From: Larix kaempferi
Taxonomy: Eukaryota > Streptophyta > Pinopsida > Pinales > Pinaceae
Assembly (NCBI GenBank): GCA_027924585.1
Contig: BSBM01000372.1
Span: 33,350,001-33,414,000, forward strand
DNA length: 64,000 bases
Direction: 5' to 3'
A program made the position numbers and the translations under genes. The notes beneath the pieces are model-generated. The model ran no database searches. It was not told where the DNA came from and was given only the letters and a program-made list of their open reading frames with translations. Below, piece after piece: positions 24,966 through 35,803 of this stretch. Each line of letters opens with the position of its first letter. Position 1 is the stretch's first letter.

Positions 24966-25393
24966 ATGTTAGCGGAGTTTCCTACATTCTTAGGATTCGC
25001 GGATGGTGCTAGCCATCATACGCAGCAGCTTGCTTCTGCTGCTTGGGTTATTTATTCACTTGACCACATAGTTGTGTCTTCAGGAGGTGCTTGTCTCGAT
25101 CCTACATCTAACAATGTGGCGAGTATAGTGTCGTGATTGAGCTACTTCGGGATGCTATTTTACATGGCGTCCAGTCTTTAGAAGTTCACCTAGATTCACA
25201 ACTGGTTGTGTCTCAATTAAATGGTCAGTACCGTGTGCGGGATCCTACGTTACTACGGAAATTCTTAAGGGTAAGACTCTTGGAACGACATTTTGTTTCA
25301 ATTACATACATTCATGTTCCAAGAATTTTTAATCATACATCTTATGCATATGCTAACTATGTATTAGATTGGCATTTGTCACATTCACAATGA
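24966..25393 (+). pseudogene. Second RNase H (archaeal/plant RVT_3-like) downstream of the element B integrase
   Basis: From ATG at 24966 the frame gives LGFADGAS (first Asp), then SAAWVIYS and CLDPTSNNVA. One base is missing near 25125, just where NNVAEYS (the catalytic Glu) is expected. The next frame (25133-25393) continues IELLRDAI, VHLDSQLVVSQLNGQY (second Asp), YRVRDPTLLRKFLRV and ANYVLDWHLSH. This is the RNase H fold class with D-E-D motifs known as the additional, archaeal-type RNase H of Tat elements. Here it lies after the integrase instead of between the first RNase H and the integrase. The upstream 110 bases end TTGATTGACAG just before the ATG and could be a spacer or an intron; I cannot decide. 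Confidence 0.85.
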
Positions 25394-25567
25394 AGCACAC
25401 AAATAAAAGATACATTCATACATTTGTACATACACACATATAGTAGAACCGGAGAACCATAGTTTTTTATAAATAATATGTCCAAAAATGGTAGTGTCAT
25501 AATACAAAATTGGAGCCGTAGCCCTAAAAAATATACATATCGATACAAAAATGGGACCCTGAGATGT

Positions 25568-26885
25568 CTACTCCCTACGAGGAGGCCTAGCTGCCGCCTC
25601 GACATGATGTGTCTCATAGTAATACTGTACTGCTTTTGCTATGCGCTGCAGTAGTCGTACCCAGTTACCCGACACCCCCATGACTTGGCGCTGCATCTCT
25701 TCTGGTAGCCGCGCCACCTCTATCTATGGTACCCTGGTGGTCATCCGTGATAGGATGTCCCACAGAGTCTGTAGTGTACGCTCTACTGCAGCACCCACTA
25801 CCTCATCACCCCTGCCCCGACGATGATGTCTCGGGAAGCCCTCGGGTCTCATTGGGCCCTTGTCTGCGAGCAAACAGTCAAACATTAATATGTGATACCA
25901 CCCCCAAAAAAGATTTTTGCATTTACATCTATAATAAAAAATCCGTAAGAAATTTAATACACCAAAAAACCTAAAAAGAGTACTCACCAATGTCTCCAAA
26001 CGCTGCATCTAGTGGAAGCGGCATGTCATGATCCTAGCCGAAGTCTATCCCTGCATAGGGGTAGTCATCTATGGCTATGACATGTCGATCCCACCAGTGA
26101 AAGAACTCCTATGTATATGGTGATGCCTGACGACCACCACCCTGTCGCGTCAAGACCTCTGCCCACAGGGTCATGGCTGGGTCGCGGAGACTATGAGGAG
26201 GGACCTCAACCCTCGGACTGAGCCCTGGAACTCGCTCAAAGAAGAAACTGCACAAGATACTGCTGTATCTGAATTTTTTTGCATCCCCTTGCTTGCACTC
26301 TGTCAGCTGGGTCTTCATAGACCCGAGTAGCGTGGTACAACAGTCAAATATCATGGGCTGCATACACTGCGACGCATAGAACATCACTGGTATGGATGCC
26401 TGGTGCAGAGCTTTTGAACCAGTAATCCTCACTAAGATAGCCACTACAACCTTCATGCTCAGGTTGACTATGGCTCTGATGGGAACCTGACTCCACACTG
26501 CCCGAGTATTTGGAATACAATACCGCCCTATATAGTCGGGGATGGTGATCCCACCACCCACAGAACAAGACCGAAGGCTTGCCACCTCACGTCGGCGGGA
26601 CAAACCAGTAATGAAGTCGATATCTTCCACTTCCAATGAGAGTATTTTCCCGTCTAGGTTGAAATTCTGTGCATCGGCGTCCCAGTAGTCTATCAAGCGG
26701 CGGAGCAATAGGTTTTGGGCCCTTAAACCCCCTATGCTCCAAAATTTGTATAGCCCACATGCTTGTAGCGCTTGATGTGCATGCACATCATTGCGGACGA
26801 CCTCATCCACTTGGTCATGTTCCCTCTCTCTCCACTGTAGAACCATCCTGGATGGAGAAAAACCAATGAGTTTAGTCAATTTCAT
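25568..26885 (-). pseudogene. Antisense spliced gene carried by element B, plant-mobile-domain-like
   Basis: A minus-strand gene lies between the second RNase H and the 3' part of B. Exon 1 (26885-25988) has LQACGLYKFWSIGG, a run of leucines and RRLIDYWDADAQNFNL, then LEVEDIDFITGLSRR and FFHWWDRH. The combination of ...F.L......L.VED+..+TGL resembles the plant mobile domain (PMD, Pfam PF10536). A clean intron follows at 25987-25864: GTGAGT donor, CTCGCAG acceptor, phase 1, 124 bp. Exon 2 (25863-25568) begins in frame with DKGPMRPEGFPRHHRRGRG and ends PPRRE-stop. Stops at 26109, near 26025, and in exon 2 after MTTRVP break the frame. The ATG at 26885 is followed by TTCTCCATCCAG then ATGG, so the true start may be an upstream exon. 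Antisense extra genes downstream of pol are known in Tat elements. Their role is unknown. Confidence 0.72.
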
Positions 26886-28990
26886 TTAAAAAACTAGCTT
26901 TACAACCGTACTTGCGGGAAAGTTTGCTTACAGATGCGGGTACCCACGGTTAACGCGTGCATTGACTGCGAGTACCCAGCCCTACCCACGACCCGCATAG
27001 TTATAGCCCGCGGGTAGCGCCTAGACCATTTAGGGCTTGGCCAAACAAAAAATCCAACCTCTGAAAATTGAATTAAAAGCATTGAAATGGAAGGTATGGA
27101 TGAGACTACCAACCTTCTCTTGACGGTTCGATGATTGGATGCCCGTAGCTCCCAGAATCAACAGTTGAACTTCAAGGTGAAAACTAACCACAAAACTCCA
27201 AATGGTGAATAGTAAAAATGAATTTTAAATTGTAAATTTTTGTTACTATTTATCATTTTCAAAACCCACTTGTCTATAGTTTTCGCCATTTAATGCTATT
27301 TTGGACTAATACAATGTCATGGAGTAGCATTTTCTGACCAGTTTTCTTCGGTGAAAGTTGTTTCCAACCGTTTCACACCTACAGCAGGTATATTTCACAC
27401 CTGGCATATAGGTTATATGTCATTTTCACATGCATTATGCATTTGACCTTTTGACCATTTTCATAAACCCTAGGTGCGACTCTGCTTCTTAACCGACACA
27501 GAACCTTCACACTATTATAGAAGTGTCGTTATGGGGTGGTAGGGCCTTTCTGAACATGGATACCCTAGTTAGAACCCCTTTTTGCATTATGGTGCCCATG
27601 TCGTTGTTTGTCCTTAGGATCGGGAGTCCTTTGTAGTTACGCCACGACTTTGCGATAAAGACTCATACTCTACTTTGTCTTATGTTGGCCATCTCCCATA
27701 AGGACTCCCACATTTATATCAAGTCGTGATTACATTGCATCATCCTGCTTACCGCTTGAACCTTGTGCCAACTCCCGCTTACTCAGTTGTTAGCCTCGTG
27801 CCTGAGCACTTTTCCTTGTCGAGCCCTACAGAGCCTCTATTTGTCCTTCACAATTTGATGACCTTTTGACCCTGAGGGAATAGCCCCCCCCAGTGTCCAC
27901 ATCCTACACACACTTCCTTGCATTGATCATAGGTATGTTCCACTGCTTGGGACTAGTCTTCTCGCTATTTGACACTCGTTCCCTCACTTGTTGTACTATA
28001 AGCAATTTTATTCTTTTTCAAGCTTTTCTAAATATGAAAAAGACAAAAAAAAATCAAATATTCCAAAAAGCCGGATGGGATTATGGTCACTACTTTTTGT
28101 TGGCAACTGTCGTGTCGCCTTTGGACAGAGCATTTATTCCACTCCATACATTATGAGTCAGGACTATAGTTGGACCTTAGGAGTTGTACTTGTTTCTCAG
28201 TTTACTCCACCGATTGGTTAAGCTTCCAGTCATTATGGAGCCCTTTGTGGTGCCTCCTGCATCGCACAGTTTATATTGAGTCTATGCTTCCTGAGTCTAT
28301 CCATCTGCTCATGCTCTTGTTCAAAGGAAGTCCTGAAACCAAAGTCGGCCACTCCTCAGATCTCTTGACTATTGCATGTCTGCCATCCTTATTGAGTCAG
28401 TCCGTTTCACCTGAATTCTTCCAAATCTTTCAGCGTAGTTGGTACCTCGTGCTGGTTGATGGGGGATGCCTTAATGCCCTCCTTCCAGCGAGTGTCATTC
28501 CATCGACTTCAACCCATTTATTCTGGAACTTGAGGCTTAGAGTTCGGTTGAGTACCTTGAGGCTTGCAGTCATTAGTGGAAAGTTCTCTCGCCCTCGACA
28601 ATTTTGGGAATACATCAATGTCCCCTGATCGATGGATTCATCTTAGTGTTCGACTTCAACACATCTATTTGCACTTTGATGATTGTGCTCTGTGCCTTGA
28701 TGCCCATTTTCATTATTGGTGGGTTATCTTGCGTCTGTTAACGGTATACATCATTGACCGGTAATCAGACGATGTCACATCAGGTTCGACCTCAACTCAT
28801 TTCTTCACTTGATGGGACCTACACCGTCGAAGACTTATGTAGAAGACCCCAGGCGATAGTGGCATTCAGTATGCTACTTATGATTATGACTTTACATCTG
28901 AGATATCACCTCTCAGATATCAGCAGTTTGTACCTCCAGTTCGCACCAGTTGTTTCCTTTTCAGCAGGAGATCATATCTTATTGTAGAGG
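26886..28990 (+). other. Element B non-coding region upstream of the antisense gene and 3' of pol
   Basis: No further domain is visible. At 26930-27020 there is a GC-rich cluster with TTATAGCCCGCGGGTAGCG (27001-27019), related in sequence and direction to a block in the B LTR. It lies just upstream of the antisense gene on the minus strand. The remainder, to the insertion of element C at AGAGG (28986-28990), is AT-richer 3' untranslated sequence with only short random frames. Confidence 0.6.
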
Positions 28991-29760
28991 TGTTAACACC
29001 CAAAAAGTGCTCACCATCTCATCTTCCTCATTTCATGACTCATTTGTCTACATTTCCTACTATATTTGCCTCCAAAACGTCAAAAAACCATTAAAAGGTC
29101 ACCAAAAGGCCAAAAAACCCCCTTTTCCCACCAAAACAATTTAAATTTCCTCAAAAGATAGCAAAAACCCTCTAAAAGGGTCCTAAATTCCCAAAAATCA
29201 AATAAAAGGGAATAAAAAATATAAAAAAGAGGAAAAAGAGGGGAAAATGAAGCAAAAACCCTAAACAATTGACTTAAACCATATGGTGCCAAAAACCATG
29301 GGTCAATACTCCACCACTAAAAACCTATAAATAGGTGATGGAGGCTCCCCATTTCACATCCACAATCTATCCTATCCTCACTCTGCCAAAATCACTCTTG
29401 AAACCCTAGCTCACCATTTGAGCTAACTTCCCATTTGAGTGCCACTTTTGGCTCATTATCCAAACACCTTGGAGAAGGAGAAGGAACCCATTGGAGCACG
29501 GAAGCAACCCTCCTGGACTACTGCAAGAGCTCCACCAACCTCAACATTTGAGGTAAATGTAATCTTGATCATATCATAATACAAAAGGAAAATTTTCTTT
29601 TATATTGTCATTGTCTTTTATTTCTGTTAATGCACATGTTAGCTTAGATTTCATACTATTTTATTGTTTAAATTTACTGTTTTACTGAACTGCTACTAAG
29701 GAGGCCCTTCTCCTTAGTAGGTGCTCATTTGCACAAGCTAGGGTAAAAACCCTAGCTACA
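28991..29760 (+). repeat. Element C 5' LTR
   Basis: This LTR matches 39253-40020 almost throughout. TG...CA ends and flanking AGAGG fix the boundaries. A clear TATA box sits at 29326-29333. The LTR ends GTAAAAACCCTAGCTACA. Confidence 0.94.
29326..29333 (+). promoter_or_regulatory. TATA box in element C 5' LTR
   Basis: TATAAATA in the context AACCTATAAATAGG, conserved in the 3' LTR at 39588-39595. A pyrimidine-rich stretch with CATCCACAATC about 30 bp downstream is a suitable initiation region. Confidence 0.7.
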
Positions 29761-29764
29761 GTTT

Positions 29765-29782
29765 TGGCAACTCCACCATTGG
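29765..29782 (+). promoter_or_regulatory. Probable primer binding site of element C
   Basis: TGGCAACTCCACCATTGG begins four bases after the LTR. Its first 12 bases differ by one from TGGCGACTCCAC, a form of the Arg-type site of Tat elements, but the last third does not match. It is either mutated or uses a different tRNA. Confidence 0.55.
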
Positions 29783-29829
29783 CCCTTGAATTTCTGGTTA
29801 AAAATTTAAAAGTTTTTATTTTTTGCAAG

Positions 29830-30480
29830 TATTTTTCTGTTTTCCCTGTTCGGTTGTGGCTTCGGCCAGTTGGGTTTTCTACCGCAGATCGTGGTTCTGT
29901 TCTTTGCAGCCGCGGCCAAGATCGCAGCTTTCGGCGTTTTTTTTCCGTGATCCAAATCACAACTTTCTGCTCTTTTCCTGCGGCCCAGACCGCTACTTCC
30001 TATCATTGTTCCGCGACCCGAGCGTAGCCTTCTGCCTCTTTCCCGCGGCCCAGACCGCAGCCTTCTGCCTCTTTCCTGCGGCCCAGACCGCAGATTTTTG
30101 TCTCTTTCCCGCGACCCGAGCACAGCTTTCTGCCTCTTTCCCACGATCCGATCACCGCTTTTTGCCCTTTTGTCGCGCTCCAGACCTCGCTTTGTGGCCC
30201 CAAACCCACGATCCGACCGCAGCTTTCCTCCCTTTTGCCGCACCCCAAACTGTGTCTTTCCACCACAGACCCACGATCCGACCGCAGCTTTCACCCCTAC
30301 AACCGCGCCCCAGACCGCGCCTTTCGGCCACAGACCCGCGATCCGACCGCAGGTTTCACCCCTACAGTCGCGCCCCAAACCGCGCCTCTTGGCCACAGAC
30401 CCGCGATCCGGCCGCAGGTTTCACCCCTACAACCGCGCTCCAGGCCCTGGGTTTCAATTGCAAACCCGCAATCTGTTTTC
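29830..30480 (+). repeat. GC-rich, pyrimidine-biased tandem repeats in the element C leader
   Basis: At 29990-30140 units of about 30-35 bp recur around GCGGCCCAGACCGCAG and CTTCTGCCTCTTTCC. At 30268-30462 three 65-bp units start GACCCGCGATCCGACCGCAG-like (30268, 30333, 30398). Strand composition is biased, C and T on the plus strand. Because such sequence rarely makes stop codons, long frames appear on both strands (for example 29823-30641 plus and 29806-30396 minus). They are repeat-encoded and I do not call them genes. Confidence 0.8.
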
Positions 30481-31469
30481 TACATTTTTTGCCCTTTTTT
30501 GAACCCAGAATTTTTCTGCGATATTTTCTGCACTTGCACAGCCACCTGTTCTGTCTGCAGCCACAGTTACCTACAGCCTTTTTCTGCAGTTTGCTTTCTG
30601 TTCAATTTACAAAATTTGTTAAGTTTAAGCATTTACATTGAAAAAAGAAAATTTTGCATTACAAGTTAAATTTCTGCATTATTATTGGTTAGAAAAGTTT
30701 CCCACACGCGGCACTTTTGATTGGGTTCATTACCTCACACGCACACACTTTGTCACCTAATTCAAATGAGCCTTAAAACACTACTTAACACAACCAACAT
30801 TCTAACCCCACTTGGGGAACACATAAGAATATTGTAGCTAGGCAGGACAGGGGGGATAGGCATCCAAATAACAACCCTCGGTCGCTTACACTTGAGACAT
30901 AGTTGTTGTCCTTCAGGGTACCAAAATCCCCTAGTATTTTTTGACACGGTCACAACCAGTTTATCAAAGGGCCTCTCCCTTAGGAGGGTTGAAGTATCCA
31001 GACTGGTTCCGGAGGCCTGAGTGGAATACCGCAATCCATTCAGTAACCGAAGGCTACCTACTCGTTGGTCTGCGTGTGGTGATTCCTTTTAGGCCCACAC
31101 GGTGATAGGACCGGAGCTGCAGATTCACCTTTCTGGATGTGTCATGAACGAGGTCTCTTAGTTGCCTTTCTTCTAGGATTGTCTTACCTGGTGTCCCTCC
31201 CGGTAGGGGGATATCTTTGGCCACTTGGTTCTACTATCCATATTGTCTGACTTGGATTTCATCACCTTGCAGAGGATATGTCTGGTTGAATCAGAATACT
31301 ATTTAGCTAGGTGTTTGCATGCTCCCTTACCTCCCTTTGGTCTAGCGAGTCCACCATTTTTATTTTTAGGAAACCGTTTTCTTGTTGGTATTCTGACCAT
31401 TTTTTCTGATACTCCGCTTATTATAGCACAGCTGTTACAGTAAATGTTTTGAGTTGGTTGTTGGCCTAA
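30481..31469 (+). other. Element C leader, remainder
   Basis: Non-coding sequence between the leader repeats and gag. No motif or domain was recognised. Confidence 0.55.
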
Positions 31470-33560
31470 GTGTCGTATTTTTTGCGCTCTCCTTCTGCAC
31501 ACTTGGCTGCATTAGGGTTTTTGAGCCTTTGTTCACTCGACACAACCCCCAGATACTCAACACCATCTGTCACCATTGAGTCCCCGAGACACTCTCGGTG
31601 CCTCCGGGGCGAGCCCCCGCAGCACGGTTCACTTGACATCACCCATCATAGACGCAGAGCTTCATCACTTGATACCACTCGTCATAGACCTCGATCTTCA
31701 TCACTTGACTCTACTCGTCGACGACATAGAGCCCAGTCCCCCGAATCTGACGCCCCTTATTTCACATCTGATTCTGAGGTAGAGTCCGAACACCCCACTT
31801 ACACTACACCAACCAGCCCCATGGCTGGCATGACTTCCAATCCTTTCTTTGTAGGGACCCTCGGGGGAGCGTCCACAACCACCCCAGCCACCACACCTGC
31901 TTTGGGTATGCCCTCGATAGGGCCCACACCCACCATTCCGGTCACTGTGCCAATTCCAGTGGCTAGCATACCCAACCCAACCCCACTAGTGACTCACACT
32001 ACACTTAGTGGCGCAGGACCCTCCCATACCACCTCCACCCCCCCGTTTGGGGGTCACATCCCTATCACAAACCCAGCCCCTACACTTGGGGGCATTGGCC
32101 CTAGCATGGCCGCCACCACCAGCATGTCACATCCTTCTACTAGTTTGCCATTCATGGCTAGTCTCAACCTTCCTGACCTGGCTAGACTGACCAACGATCC
32201 CATCAGACACGATCCTACGTGACCTCACATACCCACCAAGCTCCCATCAGACATCCCTAAGTTTGAGGGCAAGGCATGTGAAGACCCCCAAAATCACATT
32301 ATGTCCTTCCATCTATGGTGTTCCTCCAACTCCATAGTGGACGACTCTGTCCGCCTCCGTCTGTTACAACGAACTCTCACTGGCTCTGCAACTAAGTGGT
32401 ACATCTAGCAGCCCCATGGGACCCATGCCACCTTTACTTCCCTCGCCTCGACCTTTATGTAGTTCTTTCAGTTACTTGTCCGCTATGATGCGGGAGTTGA
32501 GATCCTATTGTCTTGCAGACAGAATATGGCCACCCACATCACTGACCACATTCATGAGTGGCGTCGACGCCGAAGCCTGTGCAAAATCAAGTTAGATGTC
32601 TGTATCTTCCTAGATTGGTTTCTCAAATCTCTCCTTCCCGTCATTGCCAAGGATGTGGCATCCGAGCGACCCCAGTCTGAGGAAGAAGCCATCCTAAAAG
32701 CCCAGCAGTTTGACCTTATCTACGCCAAGTCTGGTTACTTATATACCATTATACCTGAAGCCCCCCCGCGACGATTCCTCCCGAAATGATGCGTCGAGGG
32801 CATCCCATGCCGCCGATGGAATCATTGGCCATGTTGCATCGCATATCCAACCCTTTTCCATGACACGTACTAGTAATGGCCCCGACCTTTCGCGAGTTAC
32901 ATCCCACTCTGGAGCAACCAATTCGTATGCTCCCATGGCGCATAACTGCCATTCCCACGGACCCTCGTGTCCACCTTAGTGCTTCGGCCACGCATCCCCC
33001 GCTTACGTTCCCACTGTTGCACCTCAACCATATTACCACCCACAGGTCACGCACGCTCCTGTATCCTCTCAAGCCCCCCCCCCCACTTATTATCTGCCAC
33101 AGGAAGCACCTGTGGCAAATCAACCACCCGTCACACAGATGTATCAACAACCCTCACAAGGTCCAGCACCTACACCGCCTCCACCCCCACCCACTTATTA
33201 TCCGCCGCAACCTGCTCCCGCACCTGCACAACCCTAGCACCCACCTACCGCCCAAGGGCAAGTGTACGCGCAACAAAATCCGCAGCATAACCAAAATACC
33301 CAACGCCAACAAGGCCAGCAAAACCGCGGAAAAGGACGTAACCGCGGGAACAACCTCCCTCCAGACCAAGGCGGCCAGCCACCTAATCCCCCAAACAATA
33401 ATAATGCGGCACCTTCCAACCAAAACCCCGAAAGGCCGCCAAAACAAGCTAAAAACCCTAACTTACGAACGAACCACCCTTGTTCTATTTGCGGGGTCTA
33501 TGGCCATTACACACACGCTTTCCCACATCTGGAGAGGGCACGACAACTCTGGACCGATGA
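31470..33560 (+). pseudogene. Element C gag
   Basis: Starting at the ATG at 31470, an N-terminal part has RS/SLD-type repeats (SLDTTRHRPRSSSLDSTRR) and a long Pro/Thr/Ser-rich section. It continues as NLPDLARLTNDPIRHDP, directly homologous to NLLDLSKLTNDPVCHDP of the B gag. TGA at 32220, TAG at 32407 and TAG at 32458 interrupt the gag core (SFHLWCSSNS, IHEWRRRRSL, FLKSLLPVIAKDV). A frameshift in the C run at 32761-32767 moves the frame, and further stops lie at 32977 and 33234. A Pro/Gln/Tyr-rich linker follows, with the phrase PPPTYY twice. The last motif is a knuckle at 33481-33522 with the final Cys changed to Phe (CSICGVYGHYTHAF). The order is the same as in B. Confidence 0.82.
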
Positions 33561-34713
33561 TGCCCACTGCCAAGGGCACGTGGCACCTCAGGCGCCACCT
33601 GACCCCCCACCACCTCAAACTCAACCCTTGGTGTTACAGAACCCTTTACCAACCCAAGGAGTGGTGAACACTCAACCGTTAGCTCCCCCTCAAGGAACCG
33701 CGCAACCACAACAACAAGTCACGTACGCTACGTCTTCCCACCCCACTTTAGACTTAGGCACCCATCACTTGTTAATGATGTCATGCGCCGATGTCAACCT
33801 TCAAACCCACCGGAACCAATATGGCTCCACCCATGAAGCCCCTCCCACCGACAAAACCACCAACGCTCTTCCCACCAATCAGCCATTACGCATACCTCCG
33901 GCCCCATTAGATGGAGCCCCAAAAGCCCCTCGCTTCCCACTTTGCCACATCAACAATAACCACAATGCTCGTGCTGCGTCTAATTACAACATTGTGGACG
34001 ACTTAGCTCAGTCCCCCGCAGCCATGTCTGCGTTAGAGGTCTTAAAAAACTGTCCTACGCAGCGCAAGACATTGTTATCAGCCATTGGTGCTATCTACCC
34101 GACTGATTCACGAATGATGGCCTTTGATTTGGACCAATCCGAACCATGCCTGCCTTCCACATTAGCATTCCAAGTTTCTGTATCTATTCAGAATCTTATA
34201 ATCCATCGGTGCATCATCGATGAGGGTGCCTCTACATGCGTTATGTCCACATTCGTTTGGCAGAAGTTTGGCTCCCCTACTCTCCAACCATCCACCACTG
34301 CGTTGCGAGCCTACGATGGTTGTTCGGCTCAACCCCAAGGTCTCTTAGCTAATGTCCCCGTCCAGTTGGCTGGTAAAACAGTGCTTATTGACATAGAGGT
34401 CATCAACGCCCAACTTGATTATAACCTCTTACTTGGCCGCAGTTACCTGTATGCCATGCGGGCGGTTGCCTCATCCGTTTTTCGTACCATGATGTTCCGC
34501 CATGAAGGACGAGTGGTCAAGATTGATCAACTCACCTATTACGATCCCAATGCCCCTGCTGCACCCGAAAACGTTCTTCCCATGGTTGAACAACCTGTTC
34601 GTGGTGCACCTACCTCGTTGGTTTCCTCAGGGACCCGGAGTCTACCCAGATACGTCGTTGACTTCCACATTCCAATCCATTCCACCCCCGTCACCAGCGG
34701 CCGAAATATCTGA
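33561..34713 (+). pseudogene. Element C protease region
   Basis: This stretch continues the open frame that starts at 33262. It has the Tat-type linker NARAASNYNIVDDLAQSP and AMSALEVLKNCP, also present in B (MSALEVLQAC). The protease has its catalytic Asp in IIDEGASTCVMS (codon 34219) and the later YNLLLGRSYLYAMRAV. The frame ends by stop at 34711. The coding sense continues in the overlapping frame from 34502, so a one-base shift lies between about 34560 and 34700. Aspartic protease would process gag-pol. Confidence 0.85.
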
Positions 34714-35803
34714 CTTATGTACCTTCTCCCACAATACACAAACACCCAACTATCAACCGCCCCTGTTGCCTCAACCACCGTTGGTACCTAGTCATGTCGG
34801 TGTTACACCCATCCATACAATCCCATTCCTATTCCCCCCTTCGGGAGTAGTTAGCGCCCGGGTTATGGCCACTCTCAGCCTCCCAGGGTTAACTTTAGGA
34901 CTACCTGTGTGGTATCTCACACCTCCCGTTTCCCCTCCAACACCAAATGTCGTCCTACAACCGGTGCAACCCATTACCACTACTAGTCAACCACCTCCTG
35001 GTGTCACTACTCCTTCCTCATCCACCAATCCATCCCCTCTTGTCAAGCACACTAGGGGTAGAGGCCCACAACCGTACACCGCTCTACCCCCGCCCAAAAC
35101 GGTAAAAAACCCTCCATCATTTAGAGCTCCTCTGAAATGCTCTTTGTGTGATGAGTTAGGCCATGCCACACATCAATGTCCACAATTACTCGCACTACAG
35201 GAGCACATGCAAATGCTTGACGATGACCCCAACATCCTGATTGTCCAGCTCGACCTTATTCCTAAGCCTCGCGATAAATCACCGCATACCAATCACCCTT
35301 GTGCAATATGCGGTATTTACGGCCATTACTCACATCACTGCCCTGATCTCCCAGATTACAGAGCCGCCCTCTACGAGATGAATAACTTGGACCTCGAGAT
35401 GTCTCCTCCCACCATTGAAGAGATCCACCCCCCAGCATCTCCGCCAACAGGAGAGATCAATACCATTTATATGATCTCTACTGCCAACATCCCCTTGTCA
35501 ACCGATTTGACTACAAAACGTTTCCGCAATGATGAGGAAATTCTCGAGGCTCTTACCGCACCTGAGTACCCTTGGGAGGATATGCACCATCATTCCCATT
35601 TTCTCCCGAAGGAGTCCTCCACCACCACATCCACCCAATTTTCTATTGAGTCCAAATATTTCCTCCCAACCAAGGTCAACTGGTTTAAAGAGCCCATTCC
35701 CGCTCCTGATGCCTTCGAGGAAGGTAACATGGCCAACATCTCATCTACGTTCCACATTGATATCTCTGCCCCAGCCGGTGCCCCTGAAATCATTACGTTA
35801 TGA
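34700..35803 (+). pseudogene. Element C protease-RT linker with two zinc knuckles
   Basis: The linker lies within an open frame that spans 34502-35803; the coding sense enters this frame at about 34700. It is Pro/Thr/Ser-rich, then carries two well-formed CCHC knuckles, CSLCDELGHATHQC (35138-35179) and CAICGIYGHYSHHC (35300-35341), both C-x2-C-x4-H-x4-C. They are separated by about 40 residues including an Asp-rich patch. It then joins the shared Tat-type sequence PWEDMHHHSHFLP and EGNMANIS just before RT. The homologous linker of B has no knuckle. The second knuckle with its flanks (NHPCAICGIYGHYSHHCPDL) is closely similar to the C gag knuckle (NHPCSICGVYGHYTHAFPHL), which suggests duplication within the element. 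The likely role is nucleic-acid binding. TGA at 35801 ends the frame but RT continues in phase. Confidence 0.8.

Noticed and set aside
29806-30641. Long frames on both strands (272 codons plus, 196 codons minus)
   Set aside because: They follow from the stop-poor GC-rich tandem repeat, not from a conserved product, and they overlap each other.
32876-33667. 263-codon plus-strand frame in element C gag
   Set aside because: It is in the wrong phase; the gag knuckle and protease lie in the frame starting at 33262.
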